DNA of 64,000 nt, taken from Rachicladosporium sp. CCFEE 5018 (taxonomy: Eukaryota > Ascomycota > Dothideomycetes > Cladosporiales > Cladosporiaceae). This document shows, in pieces, positions 20,658-31,903 of the stretch (the stretch's first letter is position 1; each line of letters starts with the position of its first letter). The translations under genes were made by a program, and so were the position numbers. The stretch lies in assembly GCA_002077045.2 (NCBI GenBank), contig KZ111143.1, forward strand, positions 1,669,873 to 1,733,872, given 5' to 3'. The notes under the pieces were generated by a model that saw only the letters and a list, made by a program, of their open reading frames with translations, did not search any database and had not been told where the DNA came from.

Positions 20658-22777
20658 CTACCAACTCTCCCACTTCTGGCCCCCCATAGCCACAAGCCGG
20701 TTAAACAACTCATCCCTCAGCACCATAGCAGTAAGCATATACCTCTCCCCTCCCTTCCCGACAATCTCAATCCCATCCGCCACCTCGCGATCCAGCGCCC
20801 ACCCCACCACTAACTTAGCCTTCCACCCCAACCCGCCAACTTTCTTTAGCTCCTTAATATCCCCTGCCGCCACGCTCCAGGCAGGATGCAACGTATCATC
20901 GTCGCCACGGTTCGAGGACCCGAGTTTGGAGATCGATTTGTCCACGGAAAAGGAGACGCAGGGGATTGTGGCGCGTGTGGAGATGTAGGCGTGGCCTCGC
21001 TGGCCGTGGAAACGGCATTTGAAGTCCACGGGGCCGGAGAGCTGGGCACTTGGGTCCCGGGGGATAACTCCCAAGCGCTGTTTGGCGTGCTCAGATCCCA
21101 CTTTCGCTTTCAGATGGTCGGCTCCGAGAGCGGTTTCAACGCTTCCTTTGACCCCGGATTTGATGAGGTTCAGGAAGCGGGATCCTTTCTTGCCGTGGGA
21201 TTTCGTCTTCGCGGCGTCGATGTCTGCGCCTGCTGTTTCGTGCGCGGTCGTGGGATCGTGGGCCATGGCTTCGTGGAGCTCGTCTTTGGTGGCATTTAAG
21301 GGCCAGTCTGAGCCTGCTGCGCGGAGGGCGTCGTCTGTGACTTCGGCTGGCTCGTCGGGAGGTGCGGCGCCGACATAGGGTGGTGGTGGGAGGGGCGCTT
21401 TGTTTGACTCGCCGAGGCGGAGGAGGGTGATTGTCAGCTGTGCGTTTGTGGGGACACCTTTGAGGAGGGTGTTGCGGAGTTCGAGCAGTTTCTGCCAGTT
21501 AGGGAAGGTGGTGTTGAGCCACTTTATCGCGGGTTGAAGGACTGGGTCGCCGAAGAAGCCGAAGCCTACTCCAAACGTGATACCCTTGACGACCATGTAG
21601 CTGGTGACGAAGATCGACATGGCGAGGATGGGGACCACGACTGCAGCGAGGCGTAGGCGGTATGTGTCCTGAGGGAATGGAGGTGTTGGCGACAGTGCAT
21701 TACCGAATCTCTCCCAGGTATCTGCAACATCAGCCAGACCGTGCATGATAGGACGCATCTTATTCCACATCGCATTCTCCATGGGCACTTTCGTCTTATC
21801 ATGCGAGTCGTTCTGTCCGCCCGCTTTCGTCCGTGCATTGCTCGCCGACACCGCAACAGCCGTCGGGTCTGGGATCCGATCACTTGGACTGTCCTCCTCA
21901 GCACGGGGCTCGCTCTGCGGGTGCTTGCCGGATGCTGAGGTCAAGGCAACGTTGGCAATACTGTTGACGAAGTTACTAGCTTCGGCTTCGACTGCCTCGC
22001 CCTTGTGGTTCTCAGGCGCGCCCGTAGCGCTGTCGTGAGAGCCTAGCACACCAGCTTTCGGCTTCTGCACGCCTCCGGTGCTGGTCGAGACCAATGCGAG
22101 CGGAGCCGGAGGAAATGCGATTGCACGTGCAGGGGGGTACGCGATAAGAACGATAGCCGTGAGAGTAAATAGAGGTACCAGGAAGTCGAACACCCAGGCA
22201 ACGAAGTAAGCAGCTGCAGCAATAGCAGTCCTTCTCGTCTCCCTCCACGATCGTAGTCGAGCGATCTGCTTCACAGCTCTGAGCAGCCCGATGGCGACAG
22301 TCATATAGATTCGCTCCAGCGTCGCTCGCAGCTTGTCGGGCGAGAACTCCTCCTCATCAGCAATATTCAGATCCAGATCATTAAGCACCGGATGCGGAAA
22401 CTCCACAACATGGTACATTTGCTGCAGTCTTGTCAGCCATCAATGGTCGTTAGACTTCCACCAAGCACGAGACATACCTTGTTAAACCGCCTTATTAGCA
22501 CCCACAAATCCTCATTCTCCATCCCTCCCACCAACGGCGCAGGAATATTCTCCTTGGGCTCATTCCACCCCAAATCCTTCACCTCACTCCCATGAGCATG
22601 CTGCGCAATGCCCTTCTCATGGTCAGCGAACTCCGCAGTAGCGAGTTGATGGCTGATCGTCGCGCCATCATCTAATGCAAGCGCCGATTCCTTTTTCGTG
22701 GGATTTGTCAGGGCATCTGTGGTGTCTACTGGTAGTGGCACGAGGTCTTTGTAGACTACACCCCGTGGTGCGGACAT
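20658..22777 (-). CDS. DUF3292-type fungal membrane protein, copy A
   Basis: Two exons (22777-22478 and 22421-20658) joined in phase 0 give 687 aa. The start MSAPRGVVYKDLVPLP is the first Met that copy B also preserves in context. Two hydrophobic regions are visible: about residues 170-200 (AYFVAWVFDFLVPLFTLT) and about 385-415 (LAAVVVPILAMSIF, then GITFGVGFGFFGDP). They are separated by a hydrophilic, probably disordered segment rich in Ser, Ala and charged residues. The sequence matches what I remember of the fungal family DUF3292, whose function is undescribed. Two membrane spans with large soluble parts fit an organelle-membrane protein, but location is not shown. Copy B is intact and almost identical. 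Confidence 0.72.
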
Positions 22778-23179
22778 GACTATGGTGGAGTCGGACTCCG
22801 TTGGCCGGGTTGGTGGAGATCTTAGCACGCGACCTCTTTGTGTAGATCTGTGTGTAAATCTCAAGGTTCAGGAGCGAAGCTGACGTGCATTCGAAGCGCG
22901 AACTTTCGTGCGGGCGGCAAGCAAGGTACGTGAATCTTGCTGTGAGGTTGCAGGTGAAGCCGCCGACGTCACTGCCTCGTAGTTGACAAGAAACAGCGTA
23001 CATGTGCGTGAAAGAGCGAAGAGCTCTCGTGATCTGTTGAATTGCATGGATTTGATAGGAAACGCCTCCTAAGAAGAGAATACTCAAGGGAAGTTGAGAG
23101 CCTTCTGCAGGACCTCTGCGCTGTTTGTACATGATTTACATTTCCTAGATTTCTTACAATGTACATGGCCTCGCGCAGC
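22778..23179. other. Spacer between PPR gene 3' end and DUF3292 gene 5' end
   Basis: 402 bp holding the 5' leader of the DUF3292 gene and the 3' region of the PPR gene. No other feature seen. Confidence 0.45.
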
Positions 23180-25432
23180 TCACAACTCACTAGCACTATC
23201 CACAAGCCCCCTTTCTCCATCATCATTCCCTCTTTCCATGCCGAAGCCCTTCACCTCCCTCTGGGGCTTCCCCCATCGCCCAATCACATCCCTCGGAGCA
23301 ACCGGGTGGACTTTTGGCTTCACCGCGCCAGGATTCAGCCTTTCCTCCCGCCCCGATACCCTCCTCTCCCGCCCCTCCCAAGTCCGATCCTGCCTCTTCT
23401 TGATTTTCATCTTCTCCCACTCCGCGCGACTCATACCCTTCACCTCACTCTTCCGCCTGGCCAAGCCGTCAGTACTTTTGTTTTCCTCCCTGCTCTCCCA
23501 CCTCCCAGTCTTCCGCTCCAGACGCTCCGAGCAGCGTGACACGAAAGCGCTCAGATCGCCGCGACGGGAGAAGTACGCTGCACGCTCGGAATCTGGGACT
23601 AGGTGACGGGAGAGCAGGACGTCGATCGCGCCGACGAGCGTGCGGAGGAAACTGACGGCGTCGCGGCGGTCGCGGAGATCGGCTGCTTCCGAGACAGGCG
23701 CATCAGTGCCGTAGTTCAGGCGCGAGCGTAAGGTATGCACAAGCGGATCCAAATGATCAATCACCCTGGCGATCTTCTCCCCATCGTTCGTCGTTAGCGC
23801 GAGGGAGAGATATTCCGTCAGCGTCTGCGGATCCGGATCCGCGCAAGTCTTCGCCATGACATCTATAATCGTCGTCGCGTACTCAAGTACATTCGAGTTC
23901 TTGACATCTCTCTGACAAGCACGCAGAGCGATGCGGAAGGTCGAGATTCTCGGTACTAGACCCGCGGCTGGGAGGTCCTCAGAGACCAGTTTCGCGGCCG
24001 CACGGGAGGAGCGGTTGATGGCAAGGAGCTTGAGCTGGGCGTTGAAGTTCATTACATCCGGCTTGAGGTTGTAGGGCGCGGAGATGAGGAGGTTCCAGTA
24101 CGCTGTGGCGGTTTTCGGGGTGCGCATTGCTTGGCAGGCTTCAGTGAGCATACCGAGAGTTTGGTTGCCGGGCTTTACGTAGGCTAGTGAGGAGGGGGCG
24201 CGGCGGGTTGGCGTGGAAGGTTGGAGGGGCGTGACGGTCTTGAAGGCGCTGGCGGCGGGGGAAGCGGTGAACCCTGCTTCGTCTGTCTCCTCTTCACGAT
24301 GCGGGCTCTCCTCATCAGCGATCTGCGGAACGTGCTGGATGTTGCGTTCGGGATCCGAGATTGGTGCAACCTGACGCTCGATCTTCATCGTCTGTGCGAC
24401 AAGATCCAGCACGCTGTCCCAATCTTGGATGCTCTTGCTGATCAACAAGAGTCTACCCATTGCACCGACAAGGTCTTCGTCGATTGCAATGGTCCCGCTT
24501 CGCCACTTCCGGATCACATCCAACCAGACTCTCCTCCCCTCACTCACAGCCTTCTGTCTCGTCACAGCAATCTGGTCAAGCGATGGTGCAGCCGAGTGCA
24601 GCTCCGCCCCCTTCCCAAACTCATCTCTCCCAAACGCCGATCCGCGTATGCAGTTCAGAATGATAGTGTAGGTCACACTATCCGCAGACCCATCCCCATG
24701 CTCCGGAATCTGCGCCGCAATACTCCACATCGCATCCAGATCATTCGCCAGCGCACAAACATTCAACGCAGCATTCGTATGTATAATCCTCGGCTTGACC
24801 CTACTGCTCGGCGTACTCATACTCGTGTATATCGCGATCGCCTTAGCCACATTCTCCTGCCTCACTGGTAACGTCACATGACTTCTCAGACTCAACCCCC
24901 GCAGCAGCATCATATACGTATAGCTATCCGGGAACTGCGCGCGCTTCTTCATCTCGTTGTAGACTTTCAGGGCGTCGTTGACGCGCAGCTTGCGCATGTA
25001 GAAGTCTATGATGGCGTTGAAGGAGACGACGCAGGGCATGGTCTTGGAGGCTAGACGGCAGAGGTCGAGGGCTTTGTCGGGCTGGTTGTTGCGGAGGGTG
25101 TAGATTACGTGCTCGGAGAGTTTGACGGGGTCTTTGAGGTAGCGGAGTTCGATTGTGAGGGCTTTTTGGTTGGAGATCTCGATGGCGGACTTGGTTTGGG
25201 GAGGTTGTAGAGGGGCGAGGGCGGTGGGTGTTGCTGAGGGAGGGGTCGCTGGTTCGGAGGAGACATCATCGAAGACATCGCGAGGTCTTTCAGGCGCTAC
25301 TGTCGATACTGCTCGTCTCGTCGGTCTTCGGGAGAGATGGGGGGTGAGTGCGAGATGGCGGGACTGGATGGGGAGCGCATCGCCGGCGATAGCGCGCATG
25401 CATCGCAGGAGACATGGTCGGCACTCCAGCAT
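23180..25432 (-). CDS. Mitochondrial pentatricopeptide-repeat (PPR) protein, copy A
   Basis: Single-exon gene of 750 aa, the same length in both copies. The N terminus (MLECRPCLLRCMRA ... RRPTRRAVST) is basic and acid-free, a mitochondrial presequence. Helical PPR units start near residue 130: VVSFNAIIDFYMRKLRVNDA and PDSYTYMMLLRGLS are typical, with further degenerate units to about 600. PPR proteins bind organelle RNA for processing, stability or translation; this one may be related to Ccm1-type factors, which I cannot confirm. The C terminus is very basic (RAEWEKMK and similar). The frame is open upstream to about 26089, but that stretch overlaps the kinesin promoter and first exon, so I start at 25432. 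It diverges from the kinesin gene across 235 bp. Confidence 0.82.
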   Translation of the reverse strand: MLECRPCLLRCMRAIAGDALPIQSRHLALTPHLSRRPTRRAVSTVAPERPRDVFDDVSSEPATPPSATPTALAPLQPPQTKSAIEISNQKALTIELRYLKDPVKLSEHVIYTLRNNQPDKALDLCRLASKTMPCVVSFNAIIDFYMRKLRVNDALKVYNEMKKRAQFPDSYTYMMLLRGLSLRSHVTLPVRQENVAKAIAIYTSMSTPSSRVKPRIIHTNAALNVCALANDLDAMWSIAAQIPEHGDGSADSVTYTIILNCIRGSAFGRDEFGKGAELHSAAPSLDQIAVTRQKAVSEGRRVWLDVIRKWRSGTIAIDEDLVGAMGRLLLISKSIQDWDSVLDLVAQTMKIERQVAPISDPERNIQHVPQIADEESPHREEETDEAGFTASPAASAFKTVTPLQPSTPTRRAPSSLAYVKPGNQTLGMLTEACQAMRTPKTATAYWNLLISAPYNLKPDVMNFNAQLKLLAINRSSRAAAKLVSEDLPAAGLVPRISTFRIALRACQRDVKNSNVLEYATTIIDVMAKTCADPDPQTLTEYLSLALTTNDGEKIARVIDHLDPLVHTLRSRLNYGTDAPVSEAADLRDRRDAVSFLRTLVGAIDVLLSRHLVPDSERAAYFSRRGDLSAFVSRCSERLERKTGRWESREENKSTDGLARRKSEVKGMSRAEWEKMKIKKRQDRTWEGRERRVSGREERLNPGAVKPKVHPVAPRDVIGRWGKPQREVKGFGMERGNDDGERGLVDSASEL

Positions 25433-25667
25433 CGCTCCTGCCTCTCGATGCGATAAGACTGCAGCTAATGGATATATATGCTGCGCTGCACGTCTTGACT
25501 TCCGCAATGCACCTCCATAGAGACCTCCGCCAAAAAGTCTGGACTGACTCGCGCGGCCGAGATTGTTGCTCAGCCAACCCCGATAAGTAAACCGAAGCAT
25601 GCGATCTTGATGCAAGGCGACGACAAGGTAGACCACCCGCAGTACCACGAACCACACTACCATCGCC

Positions 25668-28032
25668 ATGGATCCTCCATCGCGCCCGAGTGCGTCGCTC
25701 TTCGATGTATACCTCCGTCTTCGCCCAAGCAACACCGCAGAGCACGAGCGCTTCCTCCAAGTCGAGGCACCATCTGGGTCCAATGCGCCTACGCACATCA
25801 CAGTACAGCCACCGGCCAACGACCCCCGAAAGCGCGCCATCGAGAAGTTCGCCTTCACGAGAGTATTTGAGGAAGATGCAGGACAGCTGGATCTGTTCAG
25901 GGAGACGGGTGCGGTGCAGATGGTAGAGGGAGTGCTTGGCGCGAGGGGCAGGGAGGGACGAGATGCGCTCATAGCTACGCTTGGTGTGACTGGGAGCGGG
26001 AAGGTAGACGAGAGACTAAATTCATTAGCCGTTGGAGGGCAGCACTGACAGCAGCATACAGAGCCACACGATCCTCGGCGACAAAGCACAACGCGGCCTG
26101 ACCCAACTCACGCTCGACCTACTCTTCCAGCACACAGCACCCCACCTCGCTCCAGTCGATACCTCAGCTGCAGTCTTCCCTTCGCTATGTGCAGCAGACG
26201 TCAGCGAAGCGCAGCTCATGCCCGCCGCCCACTTCCTCGACAACATCTACGACGAAACCCATGGTCGAGCCTCGCGCGCCGCCACCCCAGCAATTGTACG
26301 CGACTCCGCATTTCATACTACCACCAAACTCCCCGGCGCTTTTCCTATGCCTGAAGAGCTCGTTCCGGCCAAGAAGACGACCCAAGTCTTCGACCGCCTG
26401 TACCCATCCCTCTCAAAGTACCAGCTTCAACAGCCTGCTACATCCCCATCAACAGCACTCAGATCACCATCCCGCTTTGCACATCTAACGCGGAGTATCG
26501 CGAAGCTTACCTCTCCCTTTCAGGACACCTCATTCCTCTCCACAGCCCAAACATCCCGCAAGTACGTTCCCAGACTCTCCGCGCTCCCACAGTACCCGAG
26601 TGTAGACGACATCGAGCTCGAAGTCGACACGACCTGCGAATACGCCATCGTGGTGAGCATGTACGAAGTCTACAACGACAAGATCCACGACTTGCTCACG
26701 GCGTCTGCTGGAGCGATGAAGGCGCTGCAGAAGCGCAGGGCGCTGCTATATCAGAAGACTGAGCTGTCGCCGGTTCGGAAAGTCGTCGCCGGATTGCGGA
26801 AGGTGGTTTGCTCTGATCTCGACGAGGCGTTGCTGGTGCTTGAGACTGGACTGCAGGAACGCCGCGTAGCGGGCACGGGCAGCAATGCGACTAGCTCGCG
26901 GAGTCACGGCTTCTTTTGCATTGAGGTTAAGAAACGGCATAGGGCTTCGATTCCGGGGCCGTGGTCAAGTAGCACGTTTACTATTGTCGATCTGGCTGGT
27001 ATGTTTTTGCCCTCTCCTAGATTCCCGGATTGAATACTGACAACCATCGCAGGCTCCGAGCGCGCCCGCACCGCCAAAACAACCGGCACCCACCTCGCCG
27101 AAGCCGGCAAGATCAACGGCTCCCTAATGTACCTAGGCCAATGCATGGAACTGCAATCAGAACTCCATCGCACTGCTACCTCCGCCATCGCCGTGCCCTA
27201 CAGAAACTGCAAACTCACCAAGTTGCTCTTCACGAACTTCTTCGCGCCCTCTACCAGTACTGTGCGCCGCCAGCCGCAGAAAGCAGTCATGATCGTCACG
27301 GCTGACCCGGGAGGGGATTTTTATGCCACGGGGCAGATATTGCGGTATTCGGCATTGGCGAAGAATATCGTCGCGCCGCGCGTGCCGTCTACTACCAGCA
27401 CGATTTTGGCTGGCTCTAACGCCCCGCCTCCGCGCACTGGAGCAAATAGCGCCGCATCCGGTCGCACATCTCCCTCTACCTCTTCCGCTACTACAGCTGC
27501 GCTGCAAGACGAGCTGGCTACTGCGCTCGCGGCTATCGCTTCCCTCCGCCAAGACCTCGAAATTACAGCCCTGGAACTCCAGCACGAGCGGCTGCGGAGA
27601 GAGGAGGCAGAGGAGAATTGGCAAGCTGCAGTTTTACACGCTGAGGAGGTCGAAGCGGAAGTCAGAGAAGAAGTCTGGGCGGAAATGGAAGCGCGTCTTG
27701 TTCTCGAGCAGCGTCGTTGGCGCGCTGCAAGGGACGCTGAAGTCGAGGCTGGTGAAGCTGTGCTTGATGCTAAGATCTCCGTGCTGGTAAGGGGACTTGA
27801 GAAGGGTGGGGAAGCAGATAAGGAGAACGTGGAGATTTTCCAGGATGATGAAGGGGAGAGGGTGAGGGAATTGGAGGACGAAGTTGGGATGTTGAAGGGA
27901 AGGTTGAGGGAGACGGAAGAGGCTGGCTCGAGGAGCCCGAGTAAGGAGATGAGGAGCCCGAGTAAGAAGATGAGGGTACTCAAGAGTCGACGCTGGGATG
28001 GGAGTGGGATGGGGGTTGAGGAGGGGTGGTGA
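25668..28032 (+). CDS. Kinesin-6-like mitotic motor (Klp9/MKLP type), copy A
   Basis: Three exons (25668-26003, 26062-26998, 27053-28032) give 750 aa. The motor domain spans about 10-525: P-loop GVTGSGK (106-112) split from SHTILGD by intron 1; EVYNDKIHDLL; switch I NATSSRSH (from 387); switch II DLAGSE (422-427) split by intron 2; then VPYRNCKLTKLL. A large insert between the P-loop region and switch I (PVDTSAAVF to YPSVDDIE) is characteristic of kinesin-6, motors of the anaphase spindle midzone. A Glu/Arg-rich coiled coil follows (about 565-715). The tail has a KEN box (681-683) and two tandem RSPSKxM heptads (718-731), candidate APC/C and CDK sites. Copy B has a 1-bp deletion, so A may be the only working copy. 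Confidence 0.83.
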
Positions 28033-28605
28033 GGAGGCGATTTCGTATCTGCACAGTAGGGGTGTTCCGGACGTTGAGCATCAGGTTCTCGGGGTGCACT
28101 GGCGACAGCGGACAGCATTTGACATTTGAATAACCCCTTGGTGATCTCCACCTGAACGCTGAAAGTACAGTTCGTGGTCAGACTCGCTTCGGACCTGGTC
28201 AATGAAGCATAGTCTGTTGATAATTGCCCTTGTGACCGCTAGAGCCAAATTGAAATCGGTAGGAATAACCCAAACGTGCGGATGGGTCGCCTTACTGATC
28301 GAGCAGCGACCTGCGTGCGACATGCTGTCTCATGCCATCACGATTGCTTCCAACAGCTTACCCTTGGGGTGTGGTTAAGTTGCGCAACCCTGACCCTACA
28401 CAGTGCACGGGCCAACACGGGAGAAGCCGCGTGCAGAAAGTTCCATCGCTGCCTCCGTCACTCCTTCTTTTTCGCAGTCGTAACGGATTTTACCTCATCA
28501 CCAACTACAAAATTTCATTCTCCTCAACCTCAAACTCTTTGCGATACTACTCGCATTCACTCTCTTAATCAAGCAAACCAGTCCTTACTACACACAAGTG
28601 CCATC
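28033..28605. other. Spacer and 5' leader of DBP2, copy A
   Basis: 573 bp, also conserved in B. The last ~150 bases are CT-rich followed by an A/C-rich leader, typical of highly expressed fungal genes. No exon or RNA gene recognised. Confidence 0.45.
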
Positions 28606-28947
28606 ATGTCGTACGGCGGTGGTTCATACGGCGGAGGCGGTTCTTACGGCGGCGGTGGCTCCTACGGCGGTGGAGCAGGCGGCTACGGCGGTGGTCGCGG
28701 TGGCGGCGCTGCTGGTGGCGGAGGCTACAGCAACGGGTACGATAGCTATGGAGATTGCGGATCCGCTACTAGCAACTACTATTCCAATGGGTACTCCCAA
28801 AGGTATAGCCTAGCATGGCAGCCCCGTTCACCCTCCCTTTCTTCATCACAGTCATCATCAAAATCAACATGAATGCTCACTGACACTCTTCTCACAGCGG
28901 CAGCGGATCCTACGGAGGCGGCGCTGGTGGCTATGGCGGCTCCGGTG
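28606..28947 (+). CDS. DBP2: DBP2 RNA helicase, N-terminal fragment cut by gap, copy A
   Basis: Exon 1 (28606-28802) encodes the glycine/tyrosine-rich start (MSYGGGSYGGGG ...). After a 95-nt intron, exon 2 begins at 28898 and runs into the gap after GGYGGSG. Everything from the helicase core on is missing from copy A. The contig ended inside GGC-rich low-complexity sequence, a common assembly break point, so the truncation is almost certainly not biological. The full-length equivalent is at 53582-55993. Confidence 0.85.
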
Positions 28948-29047
28948 NNNNNNNNNNNNNNNNNNNNNNNNNNNNNNNNNNNNNNNNNNNNNNNNNNNNN
29001 NNNNNNNNNNNNNNNNNNNNNNNNNNNNNNNNNNNNNNNNNNNNNNN
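28948..29047. other. 100-N gap joining copy A to copy B
   Basis: The left flank ends inside DBP2 exon 2. The right flank starts inside the CoA-transferase, at the same homologous base (AGGATGTCGCACTCC) where contig 2 begins at 1496. Two contigs starting at the identical base suggest an assembly-graph branch point. Confidence 0.9.
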
Positions 29048-29647
29048 AGGATGTCGCACTCCTTGACAAGCTTGTGTAAGATGCTGACGCCAGACGGATG
29101 TTGGAAGGATAGGCCGAGGGACTTCTTGTTGCGATTGACCTGATGAACAGTCAGATCCTATTCGATGGCGTCAACTGAGAACTAGAGCATGGCTTACGGC
29201 AATGAAGTAAGCACTCTCGCCTGCTCCTTGTTTCTCACTGCCTTCCTTGTATGTGGCGTACGGTGGTCCCCATGCTCGTGTGTCGTCGCCTCGAGTCGGG
29301 TGCTCTATTTTAATGACTTCCGCACTACATGGAGTCAGGACGAGATCGTGAAGGAAGAGCCAGACGTTGCCGTACTGGAGCTACTCGTACCCCAGGTCAC
29401 CCAGTATTTGCGTACAGTATGGCTACGGATCAGTCTATCAGCGCCTGCAACGTTGGGACCGTATGCTTTGAGGACCTACACCTGCCAGCACTCGTGTCAT
29501 GTCGAGGACTTTATAGCCAGCTAGAGGCAGCGTTCCATCGCCCTTCGAGGCATTGGCAATGGCACTCGATCGCCTTGCTCTCGACCATTGATCGAAGCTA
29601 CGGCCGAAGCCTTGTCTTATCACGCGTCGGGAACGAAAGAGAGACAT
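29048..29647 (-). CDS. Family III CoA-transferase, copy B, 5' part only
   Basis: Exons 1-3 and the start of exon 4 of the gene described at 1-2095, beginning at the ATG at 29647 (MSLFRSRRVIRQ). Exon 1 is 29647-29480, and splice sites are conserved. The contig begins inside exon 4, so the C-terminal two thirds are absent. Nothing in the remaining part is damaged; the truncation coincides with the assembly gap. Confidence 0.78.
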
Positions 29648-29879
29648 TGGAAGGGAACAATAGGAAGTACAGCCTCGCCTTGCGATCGAGCATGGAAAAC
29701 TTGCCTCCTTTGCATGGTCGAGGACATAATCTCTGAGCAGTCGTCTCTTCAGCACAGTTGCCTCGGTCAAAGAGAAGCCGAACGAACTCGCTGCGAGCAC
29801 TGACCATATCATAGACGTCAATGATTTACTTGATACATGTAGTTCTTTCACTCTGAATCACTTTCCTCATTGACCAAAG

Positions 29880-30642
29880 ATGTTCACTGGCATAGTAGAG
29901 ACCATAGGCAGTACGTCTCGCATCACTGCCTGCCTTCCGCCATGGCCGCGCTGACTCTCGGCCAGCCGTCTCGCGCCTCGTCGAGCACGATGACTCTTCC
30001 AGCGGCGGCGGCGGAACCTCCTTGACAATCTCAAACTGCGCCGATATCCTCACGGATGCTCATCTTGGCGACAGCATAAGCATTAATGGCACTTGCTTGA
30101 CGGTCACCGAGTTCGACAAAGATAGCTTCAAAGTCGGCGTATCGCCTGAGACGCTTCGGAGAACAAACCTGGGCAGCTTGAAAGAGAGCAGTAATGTCAA
30201 CCTCGAGCGGGCTGTGAGTGCGAGTACGCGTATGGGCGGGCATTTCGTGCAAGGCCATGTCGATACGATTGCCGAGATCGTGAGCACGACGCAGGATGGG
30301 AATGCGATTACTTTCCGTCTGAAGCCGAGAGACAAGGCAGTGCTGCGATACATCGTTGAGAAGGGCTATGTGACGCTTGACGGGGCTTCGTTGACTGTGA
30401 CGGCTGTGCATGACGACGAGGCTTGGTGGGAGGTGATGCTCATAGCGTATACGCAGGAGAAGGTGGTGATGGGGAGTAAGAAGAAGGGCGAGGACGTCAA
30501 TGTTGAGGTCGACATGGTGGGTAAGTATGTTGAGAAGAGTGTGGCGGCCTACTTTGAGGGCAGCAGTGGGAGTGGAGGCGCGATGTTGGAGAAGATGGTG
30601 CAGCGGCTTGTTGATGAGAGGGTAGAGGGGAGTGCGAAGTGA
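29880..30642 (+). CDS. RIB5: Riboflavin synthase, copy B
   Basis: Exon 1 29880-29910 and exon 2 29966-30642, 235 aa, with the same intron position and length as copy A. It differs from A at about four residues, for example TNLGS for TSLGS and a changed C-terminal tail. All lumazine-binding motifs are intact, so the cell likely has two working riboflavin synthase genes if both copies are real. The 3' side is where the copies part: the deletion that removed BTB gene 1 starts about 160 bp downstream. Confidence 0.94.
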
Positions 30643-30802
30643 AGTGTAGCAGTATGCACTTGTCCAGTGTGTCTGCTCTCAAAGTAAGTGCGCTGTGTTG
30701 CGCGTACGGCTTCACTTTCATCACCTTCACTCACTCCTGTCGGTGAAATTCATTTCGTCCCTCTCCCTTGTGCATACTCTGGCGTTCCACTTACACCAAA
30801 CA

Positions 30803-31903
30803 CTTCGCCGAAGGCAAAGTTCTACTCACAGGTGAGAAGGAGTTGCGTATGGACGATCCGCCGGATGCGCTCCTCACGATGTGCCAACTACTGCATCATT
30901 TGCCGGTGAAGACACTCGAGATTTTCGCTTACGAGGGCGAGCTGCAGCGCGTGGAAGATGTCATCGACCTGGCCCTCACTGTCGACAAGTACGATTGCGC
31001 TGAGCGTCTTTGTCTACCCCTCCACGCACTTCTATCCGAGGTCATGTCACACTTTGATCCTGCCGCTGGGTACTTCCCATGTCCGACAAATTCGACTGTA
31101 CTGCACGTCGCTGCTGCGGCTTACGTCCTGGATCAACCGGAAATATTCAGGAACGCGACCATCTTTCTTGTCAAGAGCCAAAGGGGGCCACTAGGGGAAG
31201 AGCTTGACACTTGTCTGACTTTGCTACCTGCTCATTTCGTCAGTAAGTGCTATATCTCGTATCTTCATGCGGCAAAGATATCACACTGTTTACGACGCTG
31301 ACCTTTGTACAGGATTCTTCGAAACTCAAAGAGCGCATCACGCAAACGAAGGTACGAGGCTAGTCTCTGGGCTTGTCAATGACTTCAGCATCGTAGCCTC
31401 CGAGGCAGGCAAGCCAAGTCTCAGCATCGATTTTATGCGCATTCTTGGTACTGTGGCAACTCAGTGCTACCACCGCGCCGATCCATATCAGCACCGGACT
31501 TCAGGAATTGAAGGTTCCCGTCCTCAGCGCTGACCAGCATACGCCAAGTGAAGCGCATCGAGAGCACTCGAAACGCTTTGCGCAGTGGAGCGGTGGATGG
31601 GATGGACCCGAGGGGTGGGTAGAGATCTCCCCTCCGCCACCAGGGAGGACGATATGGGAGAGCGAGGCTTGGTATACAAGGGCAAGGATGCGCTGCCCGA
31701 CCTTGGCGACAATCATAAGCGCTGCCGAACGGCTTGAGCGCAATTGTATTGGGCTTTGTCTCGATTGCTGAAAGAGCAAGGATGCATGCCGCGTGCCACA
31801 TGCACATTTCCATGTGGAGCTCGGGGCCAACCTGTACGACAAAAACTGGGTGTTGGAGAAATGGGGTTTTAGGCACGAGCGCGAGAGGGCACTGTCCGTG
31901 TAG
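30803..31903 (+). pseudogene. Beheaded BTB gene (remnant of BTB protein 2), copy B
   Basis: The region is homologous to A's BTB gene 2 from about RFAEGQ onward, but the promoter, start codon and first ~95 codons are gone: spacer sequence equivalent to A about 3251 is fused directly to sequence equivalent to A about 5345. The intron 31243-31312 keeps GT-AG ends. Downstream there is a frameshift near 31440 and an in-frame TGA in the cysteine motif (GLCLDC then stop, where A has LKGNETC). Reading resumes as ACRVPH and ends at TAG 31901-31903. Three independent lesions make function as a BTB protein very unlikely. Confidence 0.8.

Larger units (their letters stand above)
1496..28947. repeat. Homeologous block, copy A (partner 29048-53923)
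   Basis: All genes from the CoA-transferase to the first part of DBP2 recur in the same order and orientation at 29048-53923, with scattered substitutions and small indels. Corresponding starts are 2328/29880, 7008/32355, 17611/42979, 25668/50649 and 28606/53582. The main structural difference is about 2.1 kb between RIB5 and BRF1. At three variable bases in the left overlap, contig 1 agrees with A and not with B, so contigs 1, 2 and 3 belong together. Confidence 0.92.

Noticed and set aside
25433..26089. Upstream extension of the PPR gene
   Set aside because: Open minus-strand frame overlapping the kinesin promoter and first exon; copy B stops much earlier and its protein matches A only from MLECRPC.
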